Positions 42,078-49,831 of a stretch of 64,000 bases of DNA are shown here, piece by piece. A program made the position numbers and the translations under genes. Below the pieces are notes generated by a model, which worked only from the letters and a program-made list of their open reading frames with translations, ran no database searches and was not told the origin of the DNA. This stretch comes from Chitinophagales bacterium (lineage in GTDB: Bacteria > Bacteroidota > Bacteroidia > Chitinophagales > Chitinophagaceae): positions 2,108,001 to 2,172,000 of the forward strand of contig JAFLBJ010000001.1 in assembly GCA_017303415.1 (NCBI GenBank), given 5' to 3'. Numbering within the stretch: the stretch's first letter is position 1; each line of letters opens with the position of its first letter.

Positions 42078-43913
42078 ATGTGGCATCTCAAAGCGGTCAA
42101 TAAATATTTCTGGAAATACCGGTTCCGGTTAGGGATCGGGGCCCTCTTTATTATTGTTTCCAACTATTTCGCAGTACTGGCCCCCCAGGTCATGGGATTT
42201 ATCATCGATTTTGTTCAAAAAGGGATCCCGGGATATCAGCCACCCAGGAAACAACCACGTTATGATATCCTGGTAAGACAATTCATCGACTGGGTGGAAA
42301 CCCGGTGGAATAATGCGGATCAGATCTATACGGTAATTCTTTTATCCGGATTGACCATTTTATTCCTGGCCTTGTTACGGGGGTTGTTCATGTTCTTTAT
42401 GCGGCAAACCATTATCGTGATGAGCCGCCTGATCGAATTTGACCAGAAGAATGAAGTTTATGGTCACTACCAGAAATTGGATACGGCCTTTTTTAAAACC
42501 CACAGCACCGGTGACCTGATGAGCCGGATGGCCGAGGATGTGTCGCGTGTGCGGATGTATACCGGCCCCGCTGTCATGTACCTGATCAACCTGGTAGCCC
42601 TGATCTCCCTTAGCGTTTTTTTCATGTTCAAGCGAAATGCCGAACTAACCCTGTATGTCCTGGCCCCACTGCCCATTCTGGCCGTTACCATTTATTTTGT
42701 CAATACAGTGATCAACCGGCGAAGTGAAAAGATCCAATCCCTCCTGGCCAGTTTAACCACCAATGCGCAGGAGTCCTATTCGGGTATCCGGGTGATTAAA
42801 TCCTACGTACAGGAAAAAGCCATGCTGGGCTTCTTCAATGCCAATAGCGAGGAATATAAAAAGAATGCCATCGGCCTCGCAAAAGTTGAGGCCCTGTATT
42901 TTCCGTCAATTACCCTGTTGATCGGATTAAGTACCCTCCTGACGATCTTTATCGGGGGACTATACTATGCCCGGGGTACCGGCACGATCGACCTGCCCGC
43001 CCTGGTGGAATTTGTGGTGTACATCAATATGCTCACATTTCCGGTGAGTGCCATTGGCTGGACGGCCTCCATGATTCAACGGGCGGCCGCATCGCAGAAA
43101 AGACTCAATGAATTCCTGGATACACGACCAGATATTCAACAGCCGGAAACGCCGGTAAAACATACCATCGCCGGAGACATCCGTTTCAACCAGGTCTCCT
43201 TCACTTATCCTCATACCGGTATCAAAGGACTCTCATCATTCGACCTCCATATCCGCAAAGGAGAGAAGATCGCTTTGGTCGGACGAACAGGAAGTGGTAA
43301 GTCCACAGTAGCTCAATTACTCCTTCGTATGTATGACCCAACTTCTGGTGTTGTGGAATATGATGGGTTGGATGTCCGAACCCTGGATCTTTCCTACCTG
43401 CGTGAACAGATCAGTTATGTACCTCAGGATGTGTTCCTCTTTAGTGATTCGATTGCAGAAAATATCCGTTTTGGCCAGGCTGGGGTAGACCGTACCGCCA
43501 TTGAGCAAGCGGCTAAAATGGCTTCGGTTCATACGGATATCCTTTCCCTCGCGGAAGGTTACGATACCGTAGTGGGGGAACGGGGCGTGACCCTTAGCGG
43601 TGGGCAAAAACAACGGGTTTCCATTGCCCGCGCCCTGGTGAAAGATCCCGGACTGATGATCTTTGATGACTGCCTCAGTGCCGTGGATGCCAAGACCGAA
43701 CAGGAGATCATTGGTCATTTGTATGACTACCTGCGCAACAAGACCGCCATCATCATTACCCATCGGATATTCTCCCTTTTTCAGTTTGACCGCATCATCG
43801 TACTCGATGATGGGCGGATCATAGAACAGGGAACCCATGCAGAACTCCTTGAAAAAGATGGTTATTATGCCGAACTATATGCCCGCCAGCAAGACCAGGG
43901 GGAGGAGGCATAG
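42078..43913 (+). CDS. ABC exporter, fused permease and ATPase (MsbA/MDR type)
   Basis: The protein has 611 residues from the ATG at 42078. A TTG nine bases upstream lies inside the promoter element and is rejected. An N-terminal six-helix membrane domain (to about 330) precedes the ATPase. The ATPase has Walker A GRTGSGKST at 402-410, signature LSGGQ at 506-510, Walker B LMIFDDCLSAVDAKTE and switch His in IIITHRIFSL. It should work as a homodimer exporting lipid or drug-like substrates across the inner membrane. The substrate is unknown. A soluble loop of basic/aromatic residues (KQPRYDILVRQFIDWVETRW) separates helices 1 and 2. Confidence 0.94.
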   Translation: MWHLKAVNKYFWKYRFRLGIGALFIIVSNYFAVLAPQVMGFIIDFVQKGIPGYQPPRKQPRYDILVRQFIDWVETRWNNADQIYTVILLSGLTILFLALLRGLFMFFMRQTIIVMSRLIEFDQKNEVYGHYQKLDTAFFKTHSTGDLMSRMAEDVSRVRMYTGPAVMYLINLVALISLSVFFMFKRNAELTLYVLAPLPILAVTIYFVNTVINRRSEKIQSLLASLTTNAQESYSGIRVIKSYVQEKAMLGFFNANSEEYKKNAIGLAKVEALYFPSITLLIGLSTLLTIFIGGLYYARGTGTIDLPALVEFVVYINMLTFPVSAIGWTASMIQRAAASQKRLNEFLDTRPDIQQPETPVKHTIAGDIRFNQVSFTYPHTGIKGLSSFDLHIRKGEKIALVGRTGSGKSTVAQLLLRMYDPTSGVVEYDGLDVRTLDLSYLREQISYVPQDVFLFSDSIAENIRFGQAGVDRTAIEQAAKMASVHTDILSLAEGYDTVVGERGVTLSGGQKQRVSIARALVKDPGLMIFDDCLSAVDAKTEQEIIGHLYDYLRNKTAIIITHRIFSLFQFDRIIVLDDGRIIEQGTHAELLEKDGYYAELYARQQDQGEEA

Positions 43914-43918
43914 GTAAA

Positions 43919-43949
43919 TTTGGCTGTTTCAAAAACATATTTATATTTG
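43919..43949 (+). promoter_or_regulatory. Promoter of the DUF3276 gene (TTTG-N19-TATATTTG)
   Basis: The -33 element TTTG at 43919-43922 and the -7 element TATATTTG at 43942-43949 are separated by exactly 19 bases, the classical Bacteroidota spacing. The predicted leader to the GTG start is about 40 bases. Confidence 0.75.
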
Positions 43950-43995
43950 TGACTTCTTGAAATTAAGTGATCACTAACTGCTAAAAAATCAAACT

Positions 43996-44448
43996 GTGGC
44001 GTACGAAAGCAATGACAACAAAATGGAAAGCATTTACAGCAAGAGGATCCGAGCTGGTAAAAGAAGAACTTATTTCTTCGATGTGCGTTCCACCCGTGGG
44101 AATGATTATTATCTGACCATCACCGAAAGCCGAAAGCGTTTCAATGATAATGGCTACGACCGGCACAAGATCTTCCTCTACAAAGAAGATTTCAATAAAT
44201 TCATCAAAGCATTAGGCGAAGCCGTAGATTATGTGAAAACGGAGTTGATGCCCGGTTTTGATTTTGATGCCTATAACCACGATAATATCGATGGGGTAGA
44301 AGGAAGCGAGAATGGATCTGAAATGGAAATGGATGTGGTAGCCAGCGAACCTACTGTGGTGAGCGCTGCAGAGGAACCAACCGAAATCAAAGCCGAAACA
44401 CCTGTTACAGGTGATAACGGCGCTTCGGAAGAAGTGGACAAATGGTAA
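43996..44448 (+). CDS. DUF3276 PUR-domain nucleic-acid-binding protein
   Basis: The protein has 150 residues from a GTG start at 43996. A Met at codon 10 is an alternative. Residues 10-85 form the PUR domain (KRIRAGKRRTYFFDVRSTR, then YYLTITESRKRF and KIFLYKEDFNKFIKALGEA), which binds single-stranded DNA or RNA. The Borrelia homologue BpuR is the structural precedent. The C-terminal third is acidic and low-complexity (DGVEGSENGSEMEMD). It is probably an abundant cytoplasmic regulator. It has one of the clearest promoters of the window and is followed by a strong terminator. Confidence 0.88.
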   Translation: MAYESNDNKMESIYSKRIRAGKRRTYFFDVRSTRGNDYYLTITESRKRFNDNGYDRHKIFLYKEDFNKFIKALGEAVDYVKTELMPGFDFDAYNHDNIDGVEGSENGSEMEMDVVASEPTVVSAAEEPTEIKAETPVTGDNGASEEVDKW

Positions 44449-44469
44449 AAATACCTAAACTTATAGTAA

Positions 44470-44501
44470 AACAGCCCTTGCATCAGGGGCTGTTTTTTTT
44501 T
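44470..44501 (+). terminator. Rho-independent terminator of the DUF3276 gene
   Basis: The 8-bp stem AACAGCCC/GGGCTGTT has a 9-base loop and is followed by a run of T residues from 44493 to 44501. Confidence 0.92.
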
Positions 44502-44534
44502 ATCCTTGTGGGAGAAACACCACCTTGCTAATCC

Positions 44535-46640
44535 ATGAAAAAACTGAAAAACCTTCGCTTTGCCCTGGCATTTATTGCCCTTCAACTTAATTCCTCATCG
44601 CTACTGGCCCAGTGCGGCATCTATCCTGTCTCCCTCGAACAAAGGGTGAATCAATCCGCCTTCATCATTGCCGGTACAGTTACGGAAAAACAATCCTACC
44701 TGGATCCCCAGACGGGGAATGTGTACACCAGCAATAAGATTCAGGTGAATGCCTGGCTTAAAAATCATCAGCACATGAGCGAGGTCTACCTCATAACAGA
44801 AGGTGGGGTGATCGGCGACCGGGCAACCATTGTATATCCTTCTTTGCAGGTAGAACCCGGACAGGAGTATGTATTCTTTCTTGAAGCTAATAACGAAAGA
44901 CTGGATAATAAATCGATCCGTGCCCGTCAGCCTGGTGTTCTTCAGGCCAGAGCTTATGCGGATGGACAGGGTGCCCTCTCAAACAGAGGAAACGTATATA
45001 CAGATATTATCGCCGAGCCGATGCAGACAGAGAACTCCCTGTTTACCCGTATAGCGGGGATGACCGGCGAGGGGGCTCGTCGCCCCAATGGCGAAGTGTT
45101 CAATGCCCGGAATGTGACACAACCAAACCTGAATGGAAGAATCGATGCCATTACTTCTTTTTCTCCCAACCCCACCAACGCCGGAACCATTGACCCGGCC
45201 GATTTCATCACCATCACGGGATCGGGTTTTGGGGCCGCGGCCGGCACCGTCTTCTTTTCCAACGCTGATGATGGAGGGGCTACATTCACTTCATCTGGCG
45301 TAGCCTCGGATATCGTATCCTGGAGCGATGCCTCCATTACCGTTAAAGTAGCCAGAAGGGCAGGTACTGGGCCGATCAATGTAAATGGGGCCTTTACCTC
45401 CGCAACAAACCTGACCATTGATTATTCTCACCTGGATATCAATAGTACGTTTAGTGGATTTGGATCCACCACCCGGCAACGGTATTACCTGCGAAATTTG
45501 AATGGTTCCGGTGGATACACCTTTCTTTACAATACTACATTTAACACCAATGCACCTGCCGTAGCCGCGTTTGAACGCGCACTGGAAACCTGGCGCTGTA
45601 ATGGTGGTGTGAACTTTATAAGCGGAGGAACAACCGCAACAGCTTCCGTTGGAAATGACGGGGTGAACGCGGTGTTCTTTGATGCTACATTGCCGGTGGG
45701 CGTACTTGGACGTGCTACTTCACAGTTCAGCGGCTCTGCGACCGGGTTGTGCAATCTGGCCAATACCGTTTGGTACACGGCGGATGTGGATGTACAATTC
45801 ATGCCCGACCCGCCAGTGGCCGGCTTTACCTGGGAATATGGCCCTGCGTTGCCCGGTGGAACTGAATTTGATTTTGAATCCGTTTCTGTACACGAATTAG
45901 GACATGCGCTTGGCCTCGGACATCGAATAGCACCGGGAGAAGTAATGCACTATGCAGTTACGAATGGTGTGGCAAACCGTACCCCCTCAGTGGCAGAAAT
46001 CAGCGGCGTGAACGACAAGATGGCCTTTTCCACCGCAGCCACCTGTTTTAATCCCGCAGGCTCAGGAACACCCATGACGGCGGCTTCCTGTAGCACCCTT
46101 CCCATAACCTTACTTGACTTTACCGGGCAAAAAAACCGCCAGCAGATCGACCTGTTGTGGAATACCTTGCAAGAGCAGAATTCGTTGCACTTTGAATTGG
46201 AAAAATCAACCGACGGAAACCGGTTTTATACCCTGGGCAAAATTCAGGCTGCAGGTACCAGTACACAACGCAGAGATTATTCCTTTATCGACAGACAGGT
46301 TAATGAGTTGAATTATTACCGGTTAAAGATGGTCGATATAGATGGCCATTATGAGTACAGCCGAACCATTCTGGTGCGTGATCCTTCCGCTACCCAGCAA
46401 GTATGGGTATTGAATAACCCCTTTAATTCCGTTGTTGATATCCGGTTGGCTAAACAGGCCACGGAGCCAGTTCAATTTGAACTGATCGGCCTGAATGGAG
46501 CAAAGGTTTTTTCCAGCAGACAAAGTGCGGGAGATAATTTTACACTTGATCTGTCAGGAACTACCCTTCAAAAAGGAATGTACATTCTCCAGACAAGGAT
46601 CGGAGCTGTAGTATTCACCAACAAGATCGTACACCAATAA
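44535..46640 (+). CDS. T9SS-secreted matrixin-like metalloprotease
   Basis: The protein has 701 residues with a signal peptide (residues 1-26, ending LLAQ). Residues 27-135 form an OB-fold-like domain that starts with Cys27, as in NTR/TIMP-like domains. Residues 206-296 are an IPT/TIG domain (SFSPNPTNAGTIDPADFITI). The metzincin catalytic domain covers about 305-505, with zinc site HELGHALGLGH at 453-463 and Met-turn Met471 in GEVMHYAV. A beta-sandwich domain (LLDFTGQKNRQQIDLLWNTL) and a C-terminal T9SS sorting-like domain end the protein. It should be a cell-surface or secreted protease. A near-consensus TATCCTTG promoter element lies about 23 bases upstream. Confidence 0.9.
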   Translation: MKKLKNLRFALAFIALQLNSSSLLAQCGIYPVSLEQRVNQSAFIIAGTVTEKQSYLDPQTGNVYTSNKIQVNAWLKNHQHMSEVYLITEGGVIGDRATIVYPSLQVEPGQEYVFFLEANNERLDNKSIRARQPGVLQARAYADGQGALSNRGNVYTDIIAEPMQTENSLFTRIAGMTGEGARRPNGEVFNARNVTQPNLNGRIDAITSFSPNPTNAGTIDPADFITITGSGFGAAAGTVFFSNADDGGATFTSSGVASDIVSWSDASITVKVARRAGTGPINVNGAFTSATNLTIDYSHLDINSTFSGFGSTTRQRYYLRNLNGSGGYTFLYNTTFNTNAPAVAAFERALETWRCNGGVNFISGGTTATASVGNDGVNAVFFDATLPVGVLGRATSQFSGSATGLCNLANTVWYTADVDVQFMPDPPVAGFTWEYGPALPGGTEFDFESVSVHELGHALGLGHRIAPGEVMHYAVTNGVANRTPSVAEISGVNDKMAFSTAATCFNPAGSGTPMTAASCSTLPITLLDFTGQKNRQQIDLLWNTLQEQNSLHFELEKSTDGNRFYTLGKIQAAGTSTQRRDYSFIDRQVNELNYYRLKMVDIDGHYEYSRTILVRDPSATQQVWVLNNPFNSVVDIRLAKQATEPVQFELIGLNGAKVFSSRQSAGDNFTLDLSGTTLQKGMYILQTRIGAVVFTNKIVHQ

Positions 46641-48302
46641 TTATTTTACCGCCAACTTTTTATAATGATTGATCAATCCGTTGGTTGATGAATCATGCGC
46701 GGTTACTGCCTTTTTATCAGCCAGCTCGGGAAGAATCTTATTGGCCAGTTGCTTACCAAGTTCCACACCCCATTGGTCAAAGGAGAAGATATTCCAGATG
46801 ATTCCCTGTACAAATATTTTATGTTCATAAAAAGCAATGAGTTGCCCAAGGGTAAATGGGGTGATCTTTTTCAGTAAGAAGGAGTTTGTTGGCCGGTTAC
46901 CTTCAAAGACCTTAAAGGGTAACAACCGGGCAATGGCCTCATTGCTTAATCCTGCTTTTTCCAATTCAAGTTCAGCTTCCTCTTCGGTCTTGCCATTCAT
47001 CAGCGCTTCGGTTTGGGCAAAGAAGTTGGAAAGTAATTTGACATGGTGGTCACCGATCGGGTTGTGTGATTGTGCCGGGGCAATAAAGTCACAAGGGATC
47101 AGGAGCGTTCCCTGGTGGATCAATTGATAAAAGGCATGTTGCCCGTTGGTACCTGGTTCACCCCATATAACCGGGCCGGTAAAATAATCCACCGCTTCTC
47201 CATTCCGGTCTACGCTTTTGCCATTGCTCTCCATATTCCCCTGTTGAAAATAGGCGGCAAAACGGTGCAGGTATTGATCGTATGGAAGAATGGCTTCCGT
47301 TTCAGCGCCATAGAAATTGGTATACCATATGCCGAGCAGCGCCATTATCACCGGTATATTCTTATCAAATGGTTCTTCGCGAAAATGCTGATCGGCAAAA
47401 TAGGCGCCTTTCAGTAGTTCTTCAAAGTTTTTATACCCAATGGTCAATGCGATCGACAAACCTATTGCACTCCAAAGGGAATAACGGCCACCTACCCAAT
47501 CCCAAAACGGAAACATGTTTCCACTATCTATCCCAAATTTCACCACTTCTTTCTCATTCGTAGAAAGGGCCACAAAATGTTTGGCGATATGTTTTTCCTT
47601 TTTTGCTTTTTTCAGGAACCATTGACGTGCGGTATGGGCATTGGTCATTGTTTCCTGGGTTGTAAAGGTTTTTGAGGCGATCAGAAAGAGTGTTCTTTCC
47701 GGGTCCACCTTTTTAAGCGTTTCGGCTATATGCGTCCCATCTACATTGCTGACAAAGAAAACCTCGATGCCTTCAACCGTGTAAGGTTTCAGGGCTTCGG
47801 TTACCATAAGCGGACCAAGATCACTGCCACCAATTCCTATATTGACAATATACCTGAGCTTTTTATTGGTGTAACCACGTCTTTTTCCTGAATGAACCTC
47901 CTGGCAGAAATTTTTCATCTGGCGTAACACTTTCTTTACCCCCGGCATAACATCCAGGCCCTCGGAGAACAGGGGCTGCCCGGAAAAATTCCGGAGCGCC
48001 ACGTGTAATACAGATCGGTTTTCCGTTTCATTGATTTTTTCACCGGCAGACATGGCATTGATCCCGTCCTTTACCCGGCATTCGCTTGCCAGCTCCTGTA
48101 GTAATTCCAAAGTGTTGTCTGTTATCCTGTTCTTGGAAAAATCAAACAGGATATCCTTGCTTTGAAGGGAATATTTTTTAAACCTGTTGGCATCTTCCTT
48201 GAACAGGTCACGCATCTGCAGGGTATGGGTCTCTTCTAAATGGGCTTCCAGTTTTTGCCACGCGTTTGTGGATACAGGGTTAATCTTAGGTAACATGATC
48301 AA
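46641..48302 (-). CDS. pgi: Glucose-6-phosphate isomerase
   Basis: The protein has 553 residues. Pgi interconverts glucose-6-phosphate and fructose-6-phosphate. Motifs include [19 protein letters not shown] (substrate binding), [18 protein letters not shown], the PGI signature [13 protein letters not shown], and [20 protein letters not shown] with the catalytic region. The gene ends directly against the matrixin gene on the opposite strand (stops at 46640 and 46641). The Met at codon 3 (48296) is an alternative start. It lies 20 bases downstream of the aldolase gene on the same strand. Confidence 0.97.
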   Translation of the reverse strand: MIMLPKINPVSTNAWQKLEAHLEETHTLQMRDLFKEDANRFKKYSLQSKDILFDFSKNRITDNTLELLQELASECRVKDGINAMSAGEKINETENRSVLHVALRNFSGQPLFSEGLDVMPGVKKVLRQMKNFCQEVHSGKRRGYTNKKLRYIVNIGIGGSDLGPLMVTEALKPYTVEGIEVFFVSNVDGTHIAETLKKVDPERTLFLIASKTFTTQETMTNAHTARQWFLKKAKKEKHIAKHFVALSTNEKEVVKFGIDSGNMFPFWDWVGGRYSLWSAIGLSIALTIGYKNFEELLKGAYFADQHFREEPFDKNIPVIMALLGIWYTNFYGAETEAILPYDQYLHRFAAYFQQGNMESNGKSVDRNGEAVDYFTGPVIWGEPGTNGQHAFYQLIHQGTLLIPCDFIAPAQSHNPIGDHHVKLLSNFFAQTEALMNGKTEEEAELELEKAGLSNEAIARLLPFKVFEGNRPTNSFLLKKITPFTLGQLIAFYEHKIFVQGIIWNIFSFDQWGVELGKQLANKILPELADKKAVTAHDSSTNGLINHYKKLAVK

Positions 48303-48322
48303 AAAATTTATGATTGATATTT

Positions 48323-49327
48323 TTATATGATCTCGATTGTTCGGTTTACCATCTCCGGAGTAATATCTAAATGAACAACAAGTCGCACCCGGTTAGGGGC
48401 AATGGCATAGGCCAGGATTCCCTTTTCTTTCCATTTTGCTACCAATGCCGGGGCCGTATTATCAGCCAGTTCAAAAATGATGATATTGGTCTCAACCGGT
48501 AATACTCTTTTTACATACGGCTTAGTTGCAAGAGCCGCCTCAATTTCCCGGGCATGCGCGTGGTCGATTGAAAGCCTTTCCACGTGATGATCCAGGGCAT
48601 AGATACCTGCCGCCGCCAGGAAACCAGCCTGCCGCATTCCCCCGCCAAAAACCTTCCGGATTCTTCTCGCCTTTTTGATAAAATCATTCCGGCCAAGTAA
48701 TAGACTGCCTACCGGGCATCCCAGACTTTTACTTAGACAGATTGAAATGCTGTCAAATATTTCTCCATGCTGAATTGGTGTCTCCTCTTTTGCCACCAGG
48801 GCATTAAATAAACGGGCCCCGTCAAGATGAAGCGCCAGACCGTGGGCACTGCATTGCTTTTTAATTTGACGAATATCCTCCAGTGCATAACAACTGCCGC
48901 CACCCCGGTTGGAGGTATTTTCCAGGCAAACCAGACTGGTCCTGGCCTTATGGACATCATCCGGGTTGATGGCCGCTGCCACTGCCTCTGCTGTAATCCG
49001 GCCTCTGTCACCCGCCAGAAGCCTTACAGAAGCCCCTGAGTTAAAGGCAATGCCCCCGCCTTCATATTGATAAACATGGGCATTCTCATCCACAATCACC
49101 TCATCACCGGGGTGGGTATGACACTTGATCGCGATTTGATTGGTCATTGTGCCTGAAGGACAAAATAATGCCGCTTCCATTCCAAACATCCGCGCCGCTT
49201 TTTGCTCCAATTGGTTGATGGAAGGATCTTCCCCAAATACATCATCCCCAACAGCTGCCTGCATCATGGCTTCAAGCATCCCCGGGGTCGGCTTAGTTAC
49301 TGTGTCGGAACGGTAATCTATGATCAT
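48323..49327 (-). CDS. ltaE: Low-specificity L-threonine aldolase
   Basis: The protein has 334 residues from the ATG at 49327. An in-frame ATG at 49372 adds an atypical extension. This PLP enzyme cleaves L-threonine or allo-threonine to glycine and acetaldehyde. It shows [18 protein letters not shown], then [15 protein letters not shown] and [15 protein letters not shown], which are diagnostic. The PLP lysine is in [15 protein letters not shown]. It is upstream of pgi on the same strand with 20 bases between, so they may be co-transcribed. A near-consensus TAATTTCG lies upstream on the minus strand. Confidence 0.93.
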   Translation of the reverse strand: MIIDYRSDTVTKPTPGMLEAMMQAAVGDDVFGEDPSINQLEQKAARMFGMEAALFCPSGTMTNQIAIKCHTHPGDEVIVDENAHVYQYEGGGIAFNSGASVRLLAGDRGRITAEAVAAAINPDDVHKARTSLVCLENTSNRGGGSCYALEDIRQIKKQCSAHGLALHLDGARLFNALVAKEETPIQHGEIFDSISICLSKSLGCPVGSLLLGRNDFIKKARRIRKVFGGGMRQAGFLAAAGIYALDHHVERLSIDHAHAREIEAALATKPYVKRVLPVETNIIIFELADNTAPALVAKWKEKGILAYAIAPNRVRLVVHLDITPEMVNRTIEII

Positions 49328-49470
49328 GGTGTGGAGGTATTGAAAATCAGGGGCGAAATTAAGTAAAGCCATCCATCTTGCCTATGAGCCTTTTATCCTA
49401 AATAAGTAGAATTAAGTAACCAGGGTGGGAGTGGTGCGTCTTAGGTGGTGGGGGAAGGAGGAGGGAGGTT

Positions 49471-49695
49471 GGATGACGGATGACAGATGACAGATGACGG
49501 ATGACAGATGACGGATGACTGATGACAGATGACCGATGACAGATGACCGATGAGAGAGTATGGCAAACCGAAGCCCTTGTTTCACAACGCAGTCGCTATT
49601 CCTTCTTATATGTATATAGCCAAAGAACAAATGAATAGTCCAATCAGTCATCTGTCATCTGTCATCCGTCATCCGTCATCAGTCATCTGTCATCC
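49471..49695. repeat. Two opposed heptamer arrays (GATGAC and GTCATC type)
   Basis: The left arm 49471-49554 is twelve 7-base units of NGATGAC, where N is mostly G or A. The right arm 49644-49692 is seven units of TCNGTCA, its reverse complement, followed by TCC. Four consecutive units match exactly between the arms (28 bases). An 89-base spacer without a recognisable gene separates them. The RNA could form a very long hairpin. Confidence 0.85.
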
Positions 49696-49778
49696 AAAAA
49701 CCTACATCCAACTCCCGCCACCCATCCTTAAAATTAACCGTTCACTACAAAACAATATACTTGGCATTACATAGTACC

Positions 49779-49786
49779 TATTTTTG
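49779..49786 (+). promoter_or_regulatory. -7 promoter element for the beta-barrel gene
   Basis: TATTTTTG (TAnnTTTG) lies 45 bases before the ATG at 49832. Confidence 0.55.
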
Positions 49787-49831
49787 TCCTGTAATTATTT
49801 AAAACAAGTACTGAATATAAAACCAATTGAG

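Larger units (their letters stand above)
49328..49831. other. Gene-free intergenic stretch holding the heptamer inverted repeat and one promoter
   Basis: Apart from the repeat arms at 49471-49554 and 49644-49695 and the TATTTTTG element at 49779, I see no gene here. Open frames crossing it are products of the repeats. Confidence 0.6.

Noticed and set aside
49412..49651. A minus-strand frame with repeated Ser-Ser-Val-Ile
   Set aside because: It is a translation of the heptamer array. Seven-base units read in three frames give periodic peptides without meaning.
49471..49695. Possible CRISPR array
   Set aside because: Units are 7 bases with no spacers, there are no cas genes nearby, and two arms face each other, so it is not CRISPR.
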